NCBI RefSeq assembly: GCF_004339595.1
Contig: NZ_SMFU01000007.1
Coordinates: 514,658-578,657, forward strand
Origin: Marinobacterium mangrovicola
Lineage (GTDB): Bacteria; Pseudomonadota; Gammaproteobacteria; Pseudomonadales; Balneatricaceae
Length of the DNA: 64,000 bases
Reading direction: 5' to 3'
A program made the position numbers and the translations under genes. Below the pieces are notes generated by a model. The model made no database searches, was not told the DNA's origin, and saw only the letters and a list, made by a program, of their open reading frames with translations. Below, piece by piece: positions 46,289-54,861 of this stretch (its first letter is position 1; every line of letters begins with the position of its first letter).

Positions 46289-46966
46289 ATGAAGAACATA
46301 CGTAACCTGGTCAATGATGTTGTTGCGGCGCCTCTGGGTGATGTGATCGCCTCGGTCGGGGAAGGGGTAGCGGAGGCGCAGCACGCGCTGGATGAAGGTT
46401 CGCTCGCCGCGGTGCTCGAACTCTATGCTGAGGGTGATGATGCCAAGATGCAGCTGCTGCGTGAGATCGGCTATCGACCGACTTTCTATACGCTGCCCGA
46501 TACCACCGGCGAGGTGCGTGTGGCGATGAAACTGGGGCAGGGGGCTGCCGGAGCGTCTTCAGCCAAGGCGGTGAGCAAGAGCGCAGCGCCAACGGCGGTA
46601 ATGGCCCGGCTGGGTGCACGTGGGCTGAATCTTAGTCAGAAACTTTATGCCTCACCGGTGGATGCCGGGTACAGCAATCAATATGGATATACCGCCGATG
46701 TGAGTGCCAAGCTGACATTTCGTATCGTCCCGGTCCCACCGCCTGAGGGGGTTGATGAACTGCGGCTGGTGCCGGAGCTGGTAGGCAAGAAATTGTCTGA
46801 GGTCCGGGCGCTGCTGGAAGCCTACGAGCTGGAGGTTGAGCTTGGGAATGAGCCGGCTGAGGGGACCGATCCCGAGGTGCTGATACAGACACCGGAGGCC
46901 GGAGCCATCCTCCGGGTGGGCGACTCGGTCGCTTTGACCCTGGCTTCGTCCGATGACGATGCCTGA
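46289..46966 (+). CDS. Cluster paralogue with C-terminal PASTA domain
   Basis: A 225-residue member. The N-terminal helix is PLGDVIASVGEGVAEAQHAL, the box is IGYRPTFYTL (about 60-69), and the C-terminal VSAKLTFRIVPVPPPEG (about 137-153) ends the family module. A PASTA domain follows directly (about 158-220: LRLVPELVGKKLSEVRALLE). It thus shows that PASTA has been joined to the family module exactly after the PVPPP element. It is the last gene of the tight cluster. GGGAGAGCGGAG lies upstream. Confidence 0.68.
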   Translation: MKNIRNLVNDVVAAPLGDVIASVGEGVAEAQHALDEGSLAAVLELYAEGDDAKMQLLREIGYRPTFYTLPDTTGEVRVAMKLGQGAAGASSAKAVSKSAAPTAVMARLGARGLNLSQKLYASPVDAGYSNQYGYTADVSAKLTFRIVPVPPPEGVDELRLVPELVGKKLSEVRALLEAYELEVELGNEPAEGTDPEVLIQTPEAGAILRVGDSVALTLASSDDDA

Positions 46967-47116
46967 AGTAAAGGGCTGACGTTGAATGCATGTTACCGCC
47001 TCGCCAATGCGGTGCTACCTTTAAATTCATGTGGTGCGATCTCCCCGTCTGCTCGATCTCGGCGGGACTCTGGCCCGCGCTTTGCTTAAAGCGCAGGCGC
47101 ATGATTTGAGGTAGCT

Positions 47117-48376
47117 ATGTCAAAAATATTAAAAGAAACACCGAACCCAGCACTAACGTCTAATGAAGTATTTCCCTGGTTTCAGCCCGTCGTTGATGTG
47201 GCAACGGGCAGAGTCGTGGGCTATGAGGCGCTGGCTCGCCAGTACAACGACGAGGGTGAAGTAGTTTCTGCTGCCCATCTGTTAAGGGCCGATAACGACT
47301 TATCGCCGGCACAACGGCTTGAGCTTGATCGCAGCCTTAGAGTGCGGGCACTGAAAATGTTCGCCGAGAAGGGGGAGGAGGGCCAGGTGCTGGCGTTGAA
47401 CCTGTCTCCTGAGTGGATCGACTCGCTGGAATCCTTCGAACAGCTACCCACGCTGGATATGATCCGCGAAGCCGGTGTGAAGCCGGAGCAGGTGTTGCTG
47501 GAGATCACCGAGATCAATGGTGATATCGACCGAATCCGTGAACTGGCAACGCTGTACCGCAACGCCGGTGTGCGTGTGGCCTACGATGATTTTGGTGCCG
47601 GTTTCCAGCAGCTGGATCGGTTGATGGCGTTCACTCCGGACGTGATCAAGTTGGATATCCGTATGTTCAGTGCCGGTGAGATTACGCACCAAAAACGCGC
47701 GCTCATGCAGATGGTGGGTGACCTTGGTGCGCGTATGGGCTGCAAGGTGGTGTTCGAGGGTGTGGAGACCGAGGATGAATTTTTCCTGGCGCTACACTGC
47801 AACGCCAGCCATATTCAGGGATTTCTGTTTTCGCCCGCTCAGGCCGAAATGGTTGCCCGTGATACATACAAGACGCAGGTAAAAGGTCTGCTGGAAAGTC
47901 ACCTGGACCTGGCCATTGATGAAACCGCCCGGCGTCAGTTTCATCATGAGCGGCTTAAGTCTGAGTTGATGGCCCTGCGGGAGCTGTTGTTGGCGGGCGG
48001 TGACAGCCATCTGGACAGTTTCCGGCCTGATCCCGATATTCTGCGTTTCTATGTCTGTGATCGTCAGGGCAACCAGATCTCTGCGAACTGGTCGTTCAGG
48101 GATGAGCAGTGGTGTGCCGATGAGACAGTCATCGGTGCCAACTGGAGCTGGCGACCGTACTTCTACCAGCTGGTAGGCTCGGAGGATTACAACACCCGGG
48201 TGATGAGCTCAACCAGCTACAGCGATATAGCGACCGGACGGGTCTGCCATACACTGTCGCTGGCGTTGGATGAGCGCAGGGTGTTGTTGGTGGACGTGGT
48301 CGACCGGGCTCAGAGCCCGCGGCCGATGTCGGCGCTGATCGCCTGCCAGAGTGATCGAATGCCGAGCTTGTCCTGA
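47117..48376 (+). CDS. EAL-domain c-di-GMP phosphodiesterase with PAS-like C-terminus
   Basis: A 419-residue soluble protein. The EAL domain (about 18-260) keeps the catalytic residues: EAL at 37-39, NLSPEW, EITE, DDFGAG at 157-162, KLD at 178-180 and EGVET. It should therefore cleave c-di-GMP. The C-terminal domain (about 285-410), with FYVCDRQGNQISANWS and WSWRPYFYQLV, resembles the PAS/Cache-like YkuI_C sensor domain. No GGDEF and no membrane helix. It begins 150 bases after the unknown cluster on the same strand. Its 3' end overlaps the convergent yfcL-like gene by 67 bases. Confidence 0.9.
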   Translation: MSKILKETPNPALTSNEVFPWFQPVVDVATGRVVGYEALARQYNDEGEVVSAAHLLRADNDLSPAQRLELDRSLRVRALKMFAEKGEEGQVLALNLSPEWIDSLESFEQLPTLDMIREAGVKPEQVLLEITEINGDIDRIRELATLYRNAGVRVAYDDFGAGFQQLDRLMAFTPDVIKLDIRMFSAGEITHQKRALMQMVGDLGARMGCKVVFEGVETEDEFFLALHCNASHIQGFLFSPAQAEMVARDTYKTQVKGLLESHLDLAIDETARRQFHHERLKSELMALRELLLAGGDSHLDSFRPDPDILRFYVCDRQGNQISANWSFRDEQWCADETVIGANWSWRPYFYQLVGSEDYNTRVMSSTSYSDIATGRVCHTLSLALDERRVLLVDVVDRAQSPRPMSALIACQSDRMPSLS

Positions 48377-48594
48377 TCGGAGAGGCGGTCGACGCTGAAC
48401 GCTTTATCCAGGCTGGCGTTGACCTCTCGATCCAACACTTCATGATCCTCGCCGCCCTCTGCGGCGACCAGGCTCAGGTGGCCGAGCAGGTAACTGGCGA
48501 AGAAGCGTTTATCGTTATCGTCAAACCCGGCTTCGGTTTCCATCTGGGTCAGCTGGTCGTAGGCCAGGTCGGCGGCTTGTTCAAAAGCGGTCAT
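48310..48594 (-). CDS. YfcL-family small protein
   Basis: A 94-residue acidic helical protein of the YfcL type, about the length of E. coli YfcL. A recognisable stretch is FFASYLLGHLSLVAAEGG. The function is unknown. The start codon overlaps the stop of the upstream DUF3108 gene (ATGA), so they are co-translated. The 3' end runs 67 bases into the opposite EAL gene. Confidence 0.75.
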   Translation of the reverse strand: MTAFEQAADLAYDQLTQMETEAGFDDNDKRFFASYLLGHLSLVAAEGGEDHEVLDREVNASLDKAFSVDRLSDQDKLGIRSLWQAISADIGRGL

Positions 48595-49307
48595 CTGTTC
48601 TCCAGTTGATTGAGCAGGAGTCCGTATTCCTTGCCATCGGACTCCACTTGGTAAAGTTTTACGATTAAATATTCCAGCTCAGGCGCAAACCAGAGATGGG
48701 TGGTACGTTTGGCATCCTCACCCCGCACGCGCTCAACTTTCAGTGCGTTGAACTTTCCCGCAGGCGTTTCCACTGTTTCCTCGCCGATCACGCGGAAGCG
48801 ATATTCCGACAGAAGGCCGCCGTCGGCCACCTCATACACCAGCTCTTTTTTGCCCGCGGCCAGGTCCAGTCGCAACTGTAACTGGTAGCTGAGCTTGTCC
48901 TGGGTGCCATCGGGTATTTTCATACTCCAAGGTTTTTCTTCGACGGTGGTCGTCACCCGGCTTTTAGCCCAGTTGAATTTCAGGTCCACCAGGCGTTCAC
49001 GGCCCAGCAGCTTGCGCTCATAGCGGTATTTCAGCGGCTGTATCTGATCATCGCTGTAGGTAAAATGGGAGGCTTCGTGCTGGCGCGCTACCACGGCATC
49101 GGCGGTGGAATCGAATATCCAGGTGCCGTCATCCTGCTGGCGCAGCTCACGATAGGCGTTGGCGTTGAGTTCAACCCCGGCGTCGAGGTTGGCGGTGTAA
49201 GTGGCGCGGAAGGGCGTCAGGGTATCCGCGCTGACCGCAGGGGCCAGCGCGGCAGAGATAAACATCCCGTTCAATACAAACAACAGAGTGCTAAGGCTCT
49301 GGCGCAT
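48591..49307 (-). CDS. DUF3108-family exported protein
   Basis: A 238-residue protein starting at ATG 49307, which gives a normal signal peptide (basic start, hydrophobic core, cleavage near AVSA); a longer reading frame upstream overlaps purN and has no export signal at its start, so I reject it. The mature domain is beta-rich with FRATYTANL, YRYERKLLGRER and a late FNALKVERVRGE, as in DUF3108 periplasmic proteins. It lies eight bases after purN, a gene order seen in related genomes. The function is unknown. Confidence 0.82.
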   Translation of the reverse strand: MRQSLSTLLFVLNGMFISAALAPAVSADTLTPFRATYTANLDAGVELNANAYRELRQQDDGTWIFDSTADAVVARQHEASHFTYSDDQIQPLKYRYERKLLGRERLVDLKFNWAKSRVTTTVEEKPWSMKIPDGTQDKLSYQLQLRLDLAAGKKELVYEVADGGLLSEYRFRVIGEETVETPAGKFNALKVERVRGEDAKRTTHLWFAPELEYLIVKLYQVESDGKEYGLLLNQLENR

Positions 49308-49315
49308 CAAGGCTA

Positions 49316-49966
49316 CTACTCGTCGCGGTAGCGGTATCCCGAAGAGGGAAGTGGGGCTCCGTCCAGCACAACCTGGCCGTCGGTGAGACTCAGGCGATCG
49401 CTGCAGAACCACTCTACCGCCAGTGGATAGATCCGGTGCTCGAGTCGATGCACACGCTGCTGCAGGCTGTCGGCATCGTCCCCGCTCTGCACCGGGGTGG
49501 CTGCCTGTACGACCAGCGGACCGCCATCCAGTTCCTCAGTAACGAAATGCACGGTGCAGCCGTGTTCCCCATCGCCCGCTTCCAGCGCGCGCTGGTGGGT
49601 ATGCAGTCCTTTGTACTTGGGCAGCAGTGACGGGTGGATGTTGAACAGACGTCCGGCGTAGTGGCGTACGAACTCCGGTGTCAGAATCCGCATGAAACCT
49701 GCCAGGACCACCAGGTCCGGCGAATGGGCGTCGATGGTCGCTTGCAGGGCGCCATCGAACGCTTCCCGGTCCGCGTATTCGCGGTGGTTGAGCACGGCAG
49801 TGTCGATACCGACGTTGGCCGCGCGGGTCAGACCGTAGGCGTCTGCCTTGTTGGAGATAACCGCAGCGATGCGGCCGGAGATCCGGCCGCTGTCGATCTG
49901 ATCAATGATCGCCTGCAGGTTGGAGCCGCTGCCGGAGATCAGTACGACGATCCTTTTGTCACTCAT
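49316..49966 (-). CDS. purN: Phosphoribosylglycinamide formyltransferase PurN
   Basis: De novo purine synthesis enzyme that transfers a formyl group from 10-formyl-THF to glycinamide ribonucleotide; cytosolic. 216 residues, typical. GSGSNLQAIID opens the protein, NIHPSLLPKYKG has the catalytic Asn and His, and VTEELDGGP carries the catalytic Asp. It starts one base after the purM stop, so purM-purN form one unit. Confidence 0.97.
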   Translation of the reverse strand: MSDKRIVVLISGSGSNLQAIIDQIDSGRISGRIAAVISNKADAYGLTRAANVGIDTAVLNHREYADREAFDGALQATIDAHSPDLVVLAGFMRILTPEFVRHYAGRLFNIHPSLLPKYKGLHTHQRALEAGDGEHGCTVHFVTEELDGGPLVVQAATPVQSGDDADSLQQRVHRLEHRIYPLAVEWFCSDRLSLTDGQVVLDGAPLPSSGYRYRDE

Positions 49967-49967
49967 C

Positions 49968-51026
49968 TCAGGCGCTGAGTCCTCGCAGTTCCACCTGTTC
50001 TTCGCCTTCAGCGGCTGCTTCGATGGAACCGATCACCCAGGCGGTTTCGCCTTCGCCGGCCAGCAGATCCAGTGCTTCCTGAGCCTTGTCCGCCGGTACG
50101 CAGATTACCATGCCCACGCCGCAGTTCAGAGTGCGGTACATTTCACGCTGCTCGACGTTGCCCTGCTCCTGCAGCCACTTGAATACAGCCGGGATTTCCC
50201 AGGAGTTGGTGTCGATCACGGCTTTGGCATTGTCCGGCAGTACGCGGGGGATGTTTTCCAGCAGCCCGCCACCGGTGATGTGGGACAGGGCGTTGACCTG
50301 GCTTTCCTTGATCAGTTTCAGCAGCTGCTTGACGTAGATGCGGGTCGGTTCCAGCAGTGCTTCGGCCAGAGTTTTGTCACCCATCGCCATGTTCAGGTCG
50401 GCATCGCTGACTTCCAGGATCTTGCGGATCAGGGAGTAGCCGTTGGAGTGCGGGCCGGAAGAGGCGAGGGCGATCAGGGTATCGCCGGTGCTGACCTTGC
50501 TACCGTCGATGATCTCGTCTTTTTCCACCACGCCGACACAGAATCCGGCCAGATCGTAATCATCGCCTTCGTACATGCCCGGCATTTCGGCGGTTTCACC
50601 ACCGACCAGCGCCGCACCTGCCAGTTCGCAGCCGGCGCCGATGCCGGTGACCACGTCCGCAGCCATATCCACGTTCAGGTGGCCGGTGGCGTAGTAGTCC
50701 AGGAACAGCAGGGGCTCGGCACCGGCAACGACCAGATCGTTGACGCACATGGCCACCAGGTCGATACCGATGGTGTCATGTTTGCCCAGGTCCATCGCCA
50801 GGCGCAGCTTGGTGCCTACGCCGTCGGTACCAGTGACCAGTACCGGCTTGCGATATCCGGCGGGCAGTTCGCACAGTGCGCCGAAGCCGCCCAGACCGCC
50901 CATCACTTCGGGGCGCGAGGTGCGTTTGGCGACGCCCTTGATACGTTCGACAAGCGCATTGCCGGCATCGATATCAACACCTGCATCCTTGTAGCTCAGG
51001 GATGTTTTCTCAGAACCTGTAGACAT
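49968..51026 (-). CDS. purM: Phosphoribosylformylglycinamidine cyclo-ligase PurM
   Basis: AIR synthetase, fifth step of de novo purine synthesis. From the ATG at 51026 it has 352 residues; an upstream TTG at 51038 sits on the ribosome-binding site and is rejected. Clear motifs are [12 protein letters not shown] at the start, [24 protein letters not shown] and [11 protein letters not shown]. The gene is divergent from the DUF2066 gene across 271 bases and co-transcribed with purN. Confidence 0.97.
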   Translation of the reverse strand: MSTGSEKTSLSYKDAGVDIDAGNALVERIKGVAKRTSRPEVMGGLGGFGALCELPAGYRKPVLVTGTDGVGTKLRLAMDLGKHDTIGIDLVAMCVNDLVVAGAEPLLFLDYYATGHLNVDMAADVVTGIGAGCELAGAALVGGETAEMPGMYEGDDYDLAGFCVGVVEKDEIIDGSKVSTGDTLIALASSGPHSNGYSLIRKILEVSDADLNMAMGDKTLAEALLEPTRIYVKQLLKLIKESQVNALSHITGGGLLENIPRVLPDNAKAVIDTNSWEIPAVFKWLQEQGNVEQREMYRTLNCGVGMVICVPADKAQEALDLLAGEGETAWVIGSIEAAAEGEEQVELRGLSA

Positions 51027-51297
51027 GGATCGAATCAACCTTTCAACAGCGGGAAGAGTAGCGTTAAAGAAGGCGCCTAGTTTACAGCGCAGGGCGGGTG
51101 TAAGGCCAGTTTTCAGGCACCGTTTAAGGAAACTAAGAACAAGTTTATGCCAGCCCGAGACGCTGTAGACTTAATCCTAGTTTGGTTTAGTTCTGTGATA
51201 GAGTTGGCAGCGCTTGTGCCTGTCCGGCCCGTCGTTTAGAGACAGGGTCGTGGAAGGCAGTTACCGGTGTTTGCCATAGCCAGAGGAAAAGGCGCTG

Positions 51298-52377
51298 ATG
51301 TCGTTGTTCAAGTCCACGCTTAGAAACCTGTTTCTTGCTCTACTGCCCATGATGCCGCTTGCAGTTTCTGCTGCGCCGGTGGAACAGCTGTTCAGTGCCA
51401 GCGTAAATACCCAGGCCGAGCAGGAGCAGCAGCTGCGCAGCGCCCTGGCCCAGGTGATGGTCAAGGTCAGCGGCCGCCGCGAGATCCTGGATCATCCCGC
51501 CTATAATACCGTGCTCGACAACGCCTCTCTGCTGCTGGCTCCCGCCGCTGCGCCGGATCGTATCGCTTTTGATCCGCTGGCCCTGACCAAACTGATGAAC
51601 AGCCTGGATATGCCAGTGATGCCGGAAGACAGGCCTGAACTTCTGGTCTGGCTGGTTAGTGGACAGGGAATCGATGCCCGTTTGATCGAACCCTCTTCCG
51701 ATACCTATCGCCAGCTCCACGCATCCGCCGCCGAGCGTGGTCTGCCGCTGCGCGATCCGCTGCTGGACCTGACTGATCAACTGGCGCTGGAACCGTCCCA
51801 AGCGGCAAACTTTGCTCAGGAACCGGTGCTGCAGGCTTCGGCGCGGTACGGATCCGATGCGGTACTGGTGGGCCACCTGAAAGAGGGCGATGCGGACTGG
51901 ATGCTGATCAGCGATGGCGCTCAGGTCACCCTCAACAGCGCGCTGGAACCGGTAGATCTGCGCCGCATGGTCGATCAGGTCGCCAACAGCCTTTTCGGTG
52001 TTGAAGAGATCAGTGCCGGTAAACGCTCGCTGCCGCTGCAGCCGGTCGAGGTGGGTGAGTACCTGCCTTCCGGTGAAGAGATTGAGGTGCAGGGGCTCGA
52101 CAGCGCAGCAGCGTACCTGATGATGAGTGGCTGGCTCAGCCAGCAGCCCGGTGTTACCCGGGTGCTGACTGCCGGGCGCACCGGGAATGGCCTTAAACTG
52201 ATAGTCGAACTGGATGGAACCGGGCCGAGCCTTAGCTCACTGCTCGCCGGCGACAGCCGAATCATGGAACTGAACAGCGGCGTTTACTCCTGGGTTGGTC
52301 CCCAGGCGTTAGCCCGCCCCGCGCAGGATGACGCGGCCACCGGGGAAACGGAGGAAAAACAGGATGGAACTGAGTGA
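51298..52377 (+). CDS. DUF2066 exported protein
   Basis: A 359-residue DUF2066 protein with a signal peptide (about 1-25, cleavage at SAA). The N-terminal VKVSGRREILDHP segment is characteristic. The family is commonly encoded opposite purM and upstream of an AI-2E-type transporter and hda, exactly as here. The function is not known; an envelope role is likely. Its 3' end overlaps the next gene by 14 bases. Confidence 0.85.
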   Translation: MSLFKSTLRNLFLALLPMMPLAVSAAPVEQLFSASVNTQAEQEQQLRSALAQVMVKVSGRREILDHPAYNTVLDNASLLLAPAAAPDRIAFDPLALTKLMNSLDMPVMPEDRPELLVWLVSGQGIDARLIEPSSDTYRQLHASAAERGLPLRDPLLDLTDQLALEPSQAANFAQEPVLQASARYGSDAVLVGHLKEGDADWMLISDGAQVTLNSALEPVDLRRMVDQVANSLFGVEEISAGKRSLPLQPVEVGEYLPSGEEIEVQGLDSAAAYLMMSGWLSQQPGVTRVLTAGRTGNGLKLIVELDGTGPSLSSLLAGDSRIMELNSGVYSWVGPQALARPAQDDAATGETEEKQDGTE

Positions 52378-53452
52378 GTCTCAACGCTGGTTTTTGCTGA
52401 TCACGACACTGGTTGTCGGCGTACTGGTATACCTGCTGGCGCCGATACTTTCGCCGTTTCTTGTCGGGGCCCTGTTGGCCTATCTGACCGATCCCATCGC
52501 TGATCGTCTTGAAGCCCGGGGTGCGAGCCGCACCCTGGCGGTGGTCATCGTGTTCCTGTTTCTATCGCTGATCATGGTCGTGGCGGTGTTGCTGCTGATT
52601 CCGCAGCTCAGTGAGCAGATCCAGACCATGATCCGCCAGGTCCCGCTGGCACTGGATGTGCTGCATAACCGTCTTCTGCCCTGGATCGAAAACACCCTGG
52701 GTGTGCCGATCAACCGCCCGGATATCGACAGTGTGCGCGAATTTTTCCGTACCCACTGGCAGCAGACCGGCAACCTGGCCGCTCAGATCATGGGTAGCCT
52801 GACCCGCTCAGGCCTTGCCGTGGCCGCCTGGGTGGCCAATCTGGTGTTGATCCCCGTGGTGACCTTTTATCTGTTGCGCGACTGGGACGTGATGATGGAG
52901 AAGATCCAGCGTCTGCTGCCGCGTAATCTGGAGCCGCGTGTAACCCTCTGGGCACGGGAGTGCGACGAGGTGCTGGGTGCCTTTATAAAGGGGCAGCTGC
53001 TGGTGATGTTCGCCCTCGGCATCATTTATGCGGTGGGTCTGTCGATCGTCGGACTTGATCTTGCGCTACTCATTGGTATGCTTGCCGGCCTTGCGAGCAT
53101 CGTTCCCTATATGGGTTTCTTCGTTGGCATCGTGGTGGCTGCGGTTGCAGCCTACGTACAGTTTCAGGAACCCATGATTCTGATCTGGGTCGGCGTAGTA
53201 TTCGGCATAGGTCAGGCACTGGAAGGTATGGTGCTTACCCCGTTGCTGGTGGGCGACCGCATAGGTCTGCATCCGGTTGCGGTGATCTTTGCCATTATGG
53301 CGGGCGGCCAGCTGTTCGGTTTTGTCGGCGTGTTGCTGGCTCTGCCGGTGGCAGCGGTGATCATGGTGTTGCTGCGGCATCTGCACGATGGCTATAAAAG
53401 TAGTCGGCTATATAGCTCCGACAAGCCGGAATCGACCGGTGAAGTAGAGTGA
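52364..53452 (+). CDS. AI-2E-family transporter (PerM-like)
   Basis: A 362-residue inner-membrane protein from the ATG at 52364, which has GGAGG upstream; a longer frame of 12 more codons is not needed. About seven or eight helices, arranged in an N-terminal pair, a soluble middle loop (about 75-150), and a C-terminal bundle with GLASIVPYMGFFVGI, typical of PerM/TqsA-like proteins. Some relatives export the signal AI-2, others act in sodium-proton exchange; the substrate here is unknown. The TGA stop directly precedes the hda start. Confidence 0.88.
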   Translation: MELSESQRWFLLITTLVVGVLVYLLAPILSPFLVGALLAYLTDPIADRLEARGASRTLAVVIVFLFLSLIMVVAVLLLIPQLSEQIQTMIRQVPLALDVLHNRLLPWIENTLGVPINRPDIDSVREFFRTHWQQTGNLAAQIMGSLTRSGLAVAAWVANLVLIPVVTFYLLRDWDVMMEKIQRLLPRNLEPRVTLWARECDEVLGAFIKGQLLVMFALGIIYAVGLSIVGLDLALLIGMLAGLASIVPYMGFFVGIVVAAVAAYVQFQEPMILIWVGVVFGIGQALEGMVLTPLLVGDRIGLHPVAVIFAIMAGGQLFGFVGVLLALPVAAVIMVLLRHLHDGYKSSRLYSSDKPESTGEVE

Positions 53453-53453
53453 G

Positions 53454-54161
53454 ATGAGTAGGAAAAAGGCGCCAGTTCAGCTACCTCTGGGCATCGGTCT
53501 GCGTGATGACGCGCGGTTCGAGAACTTCGTGTCGGGTGACAACGGGCTTGCCCGTGCCGAGCTCGAACGTGCCGCTCAGGGGCGAGGCGAGCAGTATATC
53601 TACCTGTGGGGGCACGCTGGCGTCGGTTGTTCGCATCTGCTGCAGTCCTGCTGCCATGCCGCTGATCCGGTGCGACGCACCGCCGTCTATATTCCGCTGG
53701 CTGAACTGAGCCACGCCGGTCCCGAACTCCTGGAAGATCTCGATCAGCTGCAACTGGTCTGCATCGACAACGTTGAGCGTGTCGCAGGGCAGCCGGAGTG
53801 GGAAGAAGCACTGTTCCACCTGTTCAACCGTATGCGCGCCATCGGTCATGTGCTGATTCTCGCGGCCGATCGCTCTCCGCGTTCGCTGGGGCTCAAACTG
53901 CCGGACCTGGAGTCCCGTCTGAACTGGGGGCTGGTGTTCCAGGTGCGCCCTCTGGATGACGAAACCAAAGAGTTTGCCCTCAAGGCGCGAGCAGAAGCCC
54001 GCGGGCTGAAGTTAAGCGATGAGGTGGTGCGTTATCTCATGCACCACGGCAGCCGCGATATGGCCAACCTGTTGGTCACCCTGGATAAACTCGATCACGA
54101 ATCCCTCAGCGCCCAGCGCCGTATTACCGTACCCTTCGTTAAACAGGTGATGGGCTGGTAA
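53454..54161 (+). CDS. hda: DnaA regulatory inactivator Hda
   Basis: AAA+ family relative of DnaA that promotes DnaA-ATP hydrolysis with the sliding clamp, limiting re-initiation. 235 residues. The clamp-binding motif QLPLGI is at residues 9-14. A P-loop-like GHAGVGCSHLL replaces a canonical Walker A, and the sensor region has a Walker-B-type LVCIDNVE. It lies one base after the AI-2E gene. The order DUF2066, transporter, hda is conserved in gammaproteobacteria. Confidence 0.93.
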   Translation: MSRKKAPVQLPLGIGLRDDARFENFVSGDNGLARAELERAAQGRGEQYIYLWGHAGVGCSHLLQSCCHAADPVRRTAVYIPLAELSHAGPELLEDLDQLQLVCIDNVERVAGQPEWEEALFHLFNRMRAIGHVLILAADRSPRSLGLKLPDLESRLNWGLVFQVRPLDDETKEFALKARAEARGLKLSDEVVRYLMHHGSRDMANLLVTLDKLDHESLSAQRRITVPFVKQVMGW

Positions 54162-54382
54162 CAGGTCGGCCGGAGCGCGTTGCTCCGGGCCTTGCTGAGC
54201 GCCTTCACTCGCTGTCATCAACAAGTCACCCCAGATTCACATTCTGAACCTGCGAAAGTTTTATGCTTGGGTAAACTCCGAACAGCTTTGCATCTCTGCG
54301 AGAGCCTGTTCGGCAACACTTTGCCTCATAAGGCATTGGCCCTGAAAACTCTGCCTTAACCTCAGCGTTTTGGGAGGACAGC

Positions 54383-54805
54383 ATGTTTGATACTTCGGTG
54401 GTTCAACCTCAGCGCGTTCCCTCCATGGAAAGCTCCGCTCTGGATACACCGGCCATGGACGAGAGTGTCTATTGGCTGGAAGTCCCTGATGTGCGAATGA
54501 CTCTGGCGCATCGCATATTACCGCTGCGCGGTACGCGTGCCGTGATGGCGCGGCACTGGTTTCATGGTGGCGTGGCCGTGGCTCCGTCACGGCTGATCGC
54601 ATCCAGTGCCGGACTGATTGTGCTCGACGTGATCCGGCCTCGTCAGCCGAAAGGGCTGCTTGAACTCGAGCTGCCCACGCCGGGCTGCCTTGAGCTGCAC
54701 GTGGATGCGGAACGTTGCACCGATCATCTGCACGGTTACTGGGAATTGCGTATTTTCAGCGGCAGGGCGGGGGAGATCGCAGACCTTTTATCCGCGTCGG
54801 CTTGA
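54383..54805 (+). CDS. Hypothetical protein, 140 residues
   Basis: Not recognised. The start has GGGAGG upstream, which supports translation. An N-terminal disordered stretch (1-28) is followed by a compact domain, with WLEVPDVRMTLAHRILPL and LIVLDVIRPRQPKGLLEL, with no signal peptide or membrane helix. There is no known family I can name. A GC-rich hairpin without a T tract (54168-54189) lies in the gap after hda. Confidence 0.55.
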   Translation: MFDTSVVQPQRVPSMESSALDTPAMDESVYWLEVPDVRMTLAHRILPLRGTRAVMARHWFHGGVAVAPSRLIASSAGLIVLDVIRPRQPKGLLELELPTPGCLELHVDAERCTDHLHGYWELRIFSGRAGEIADLLSASA

Positions 54806-54861
54806 TCCTTGGCGGGCTTTTCCGGAGAATCGCGTCTCCCTCCCGCGCCCCGGAACAGCCG

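Noticed and set aside
36859..46966. Prophage or contractile tail-like particle
   Set aside because: The endolysin-like enzyme fits, but there is no capsid, portal, terminase, tube, sheath, baseplate or integrase, and no attachment-site repeats were seen.
49905..51080. 391-codon plus-strand frame opposite purM and part of purN
   Set aside because: It lies antisense to two unmistakable enzymes and has no domain of its own.
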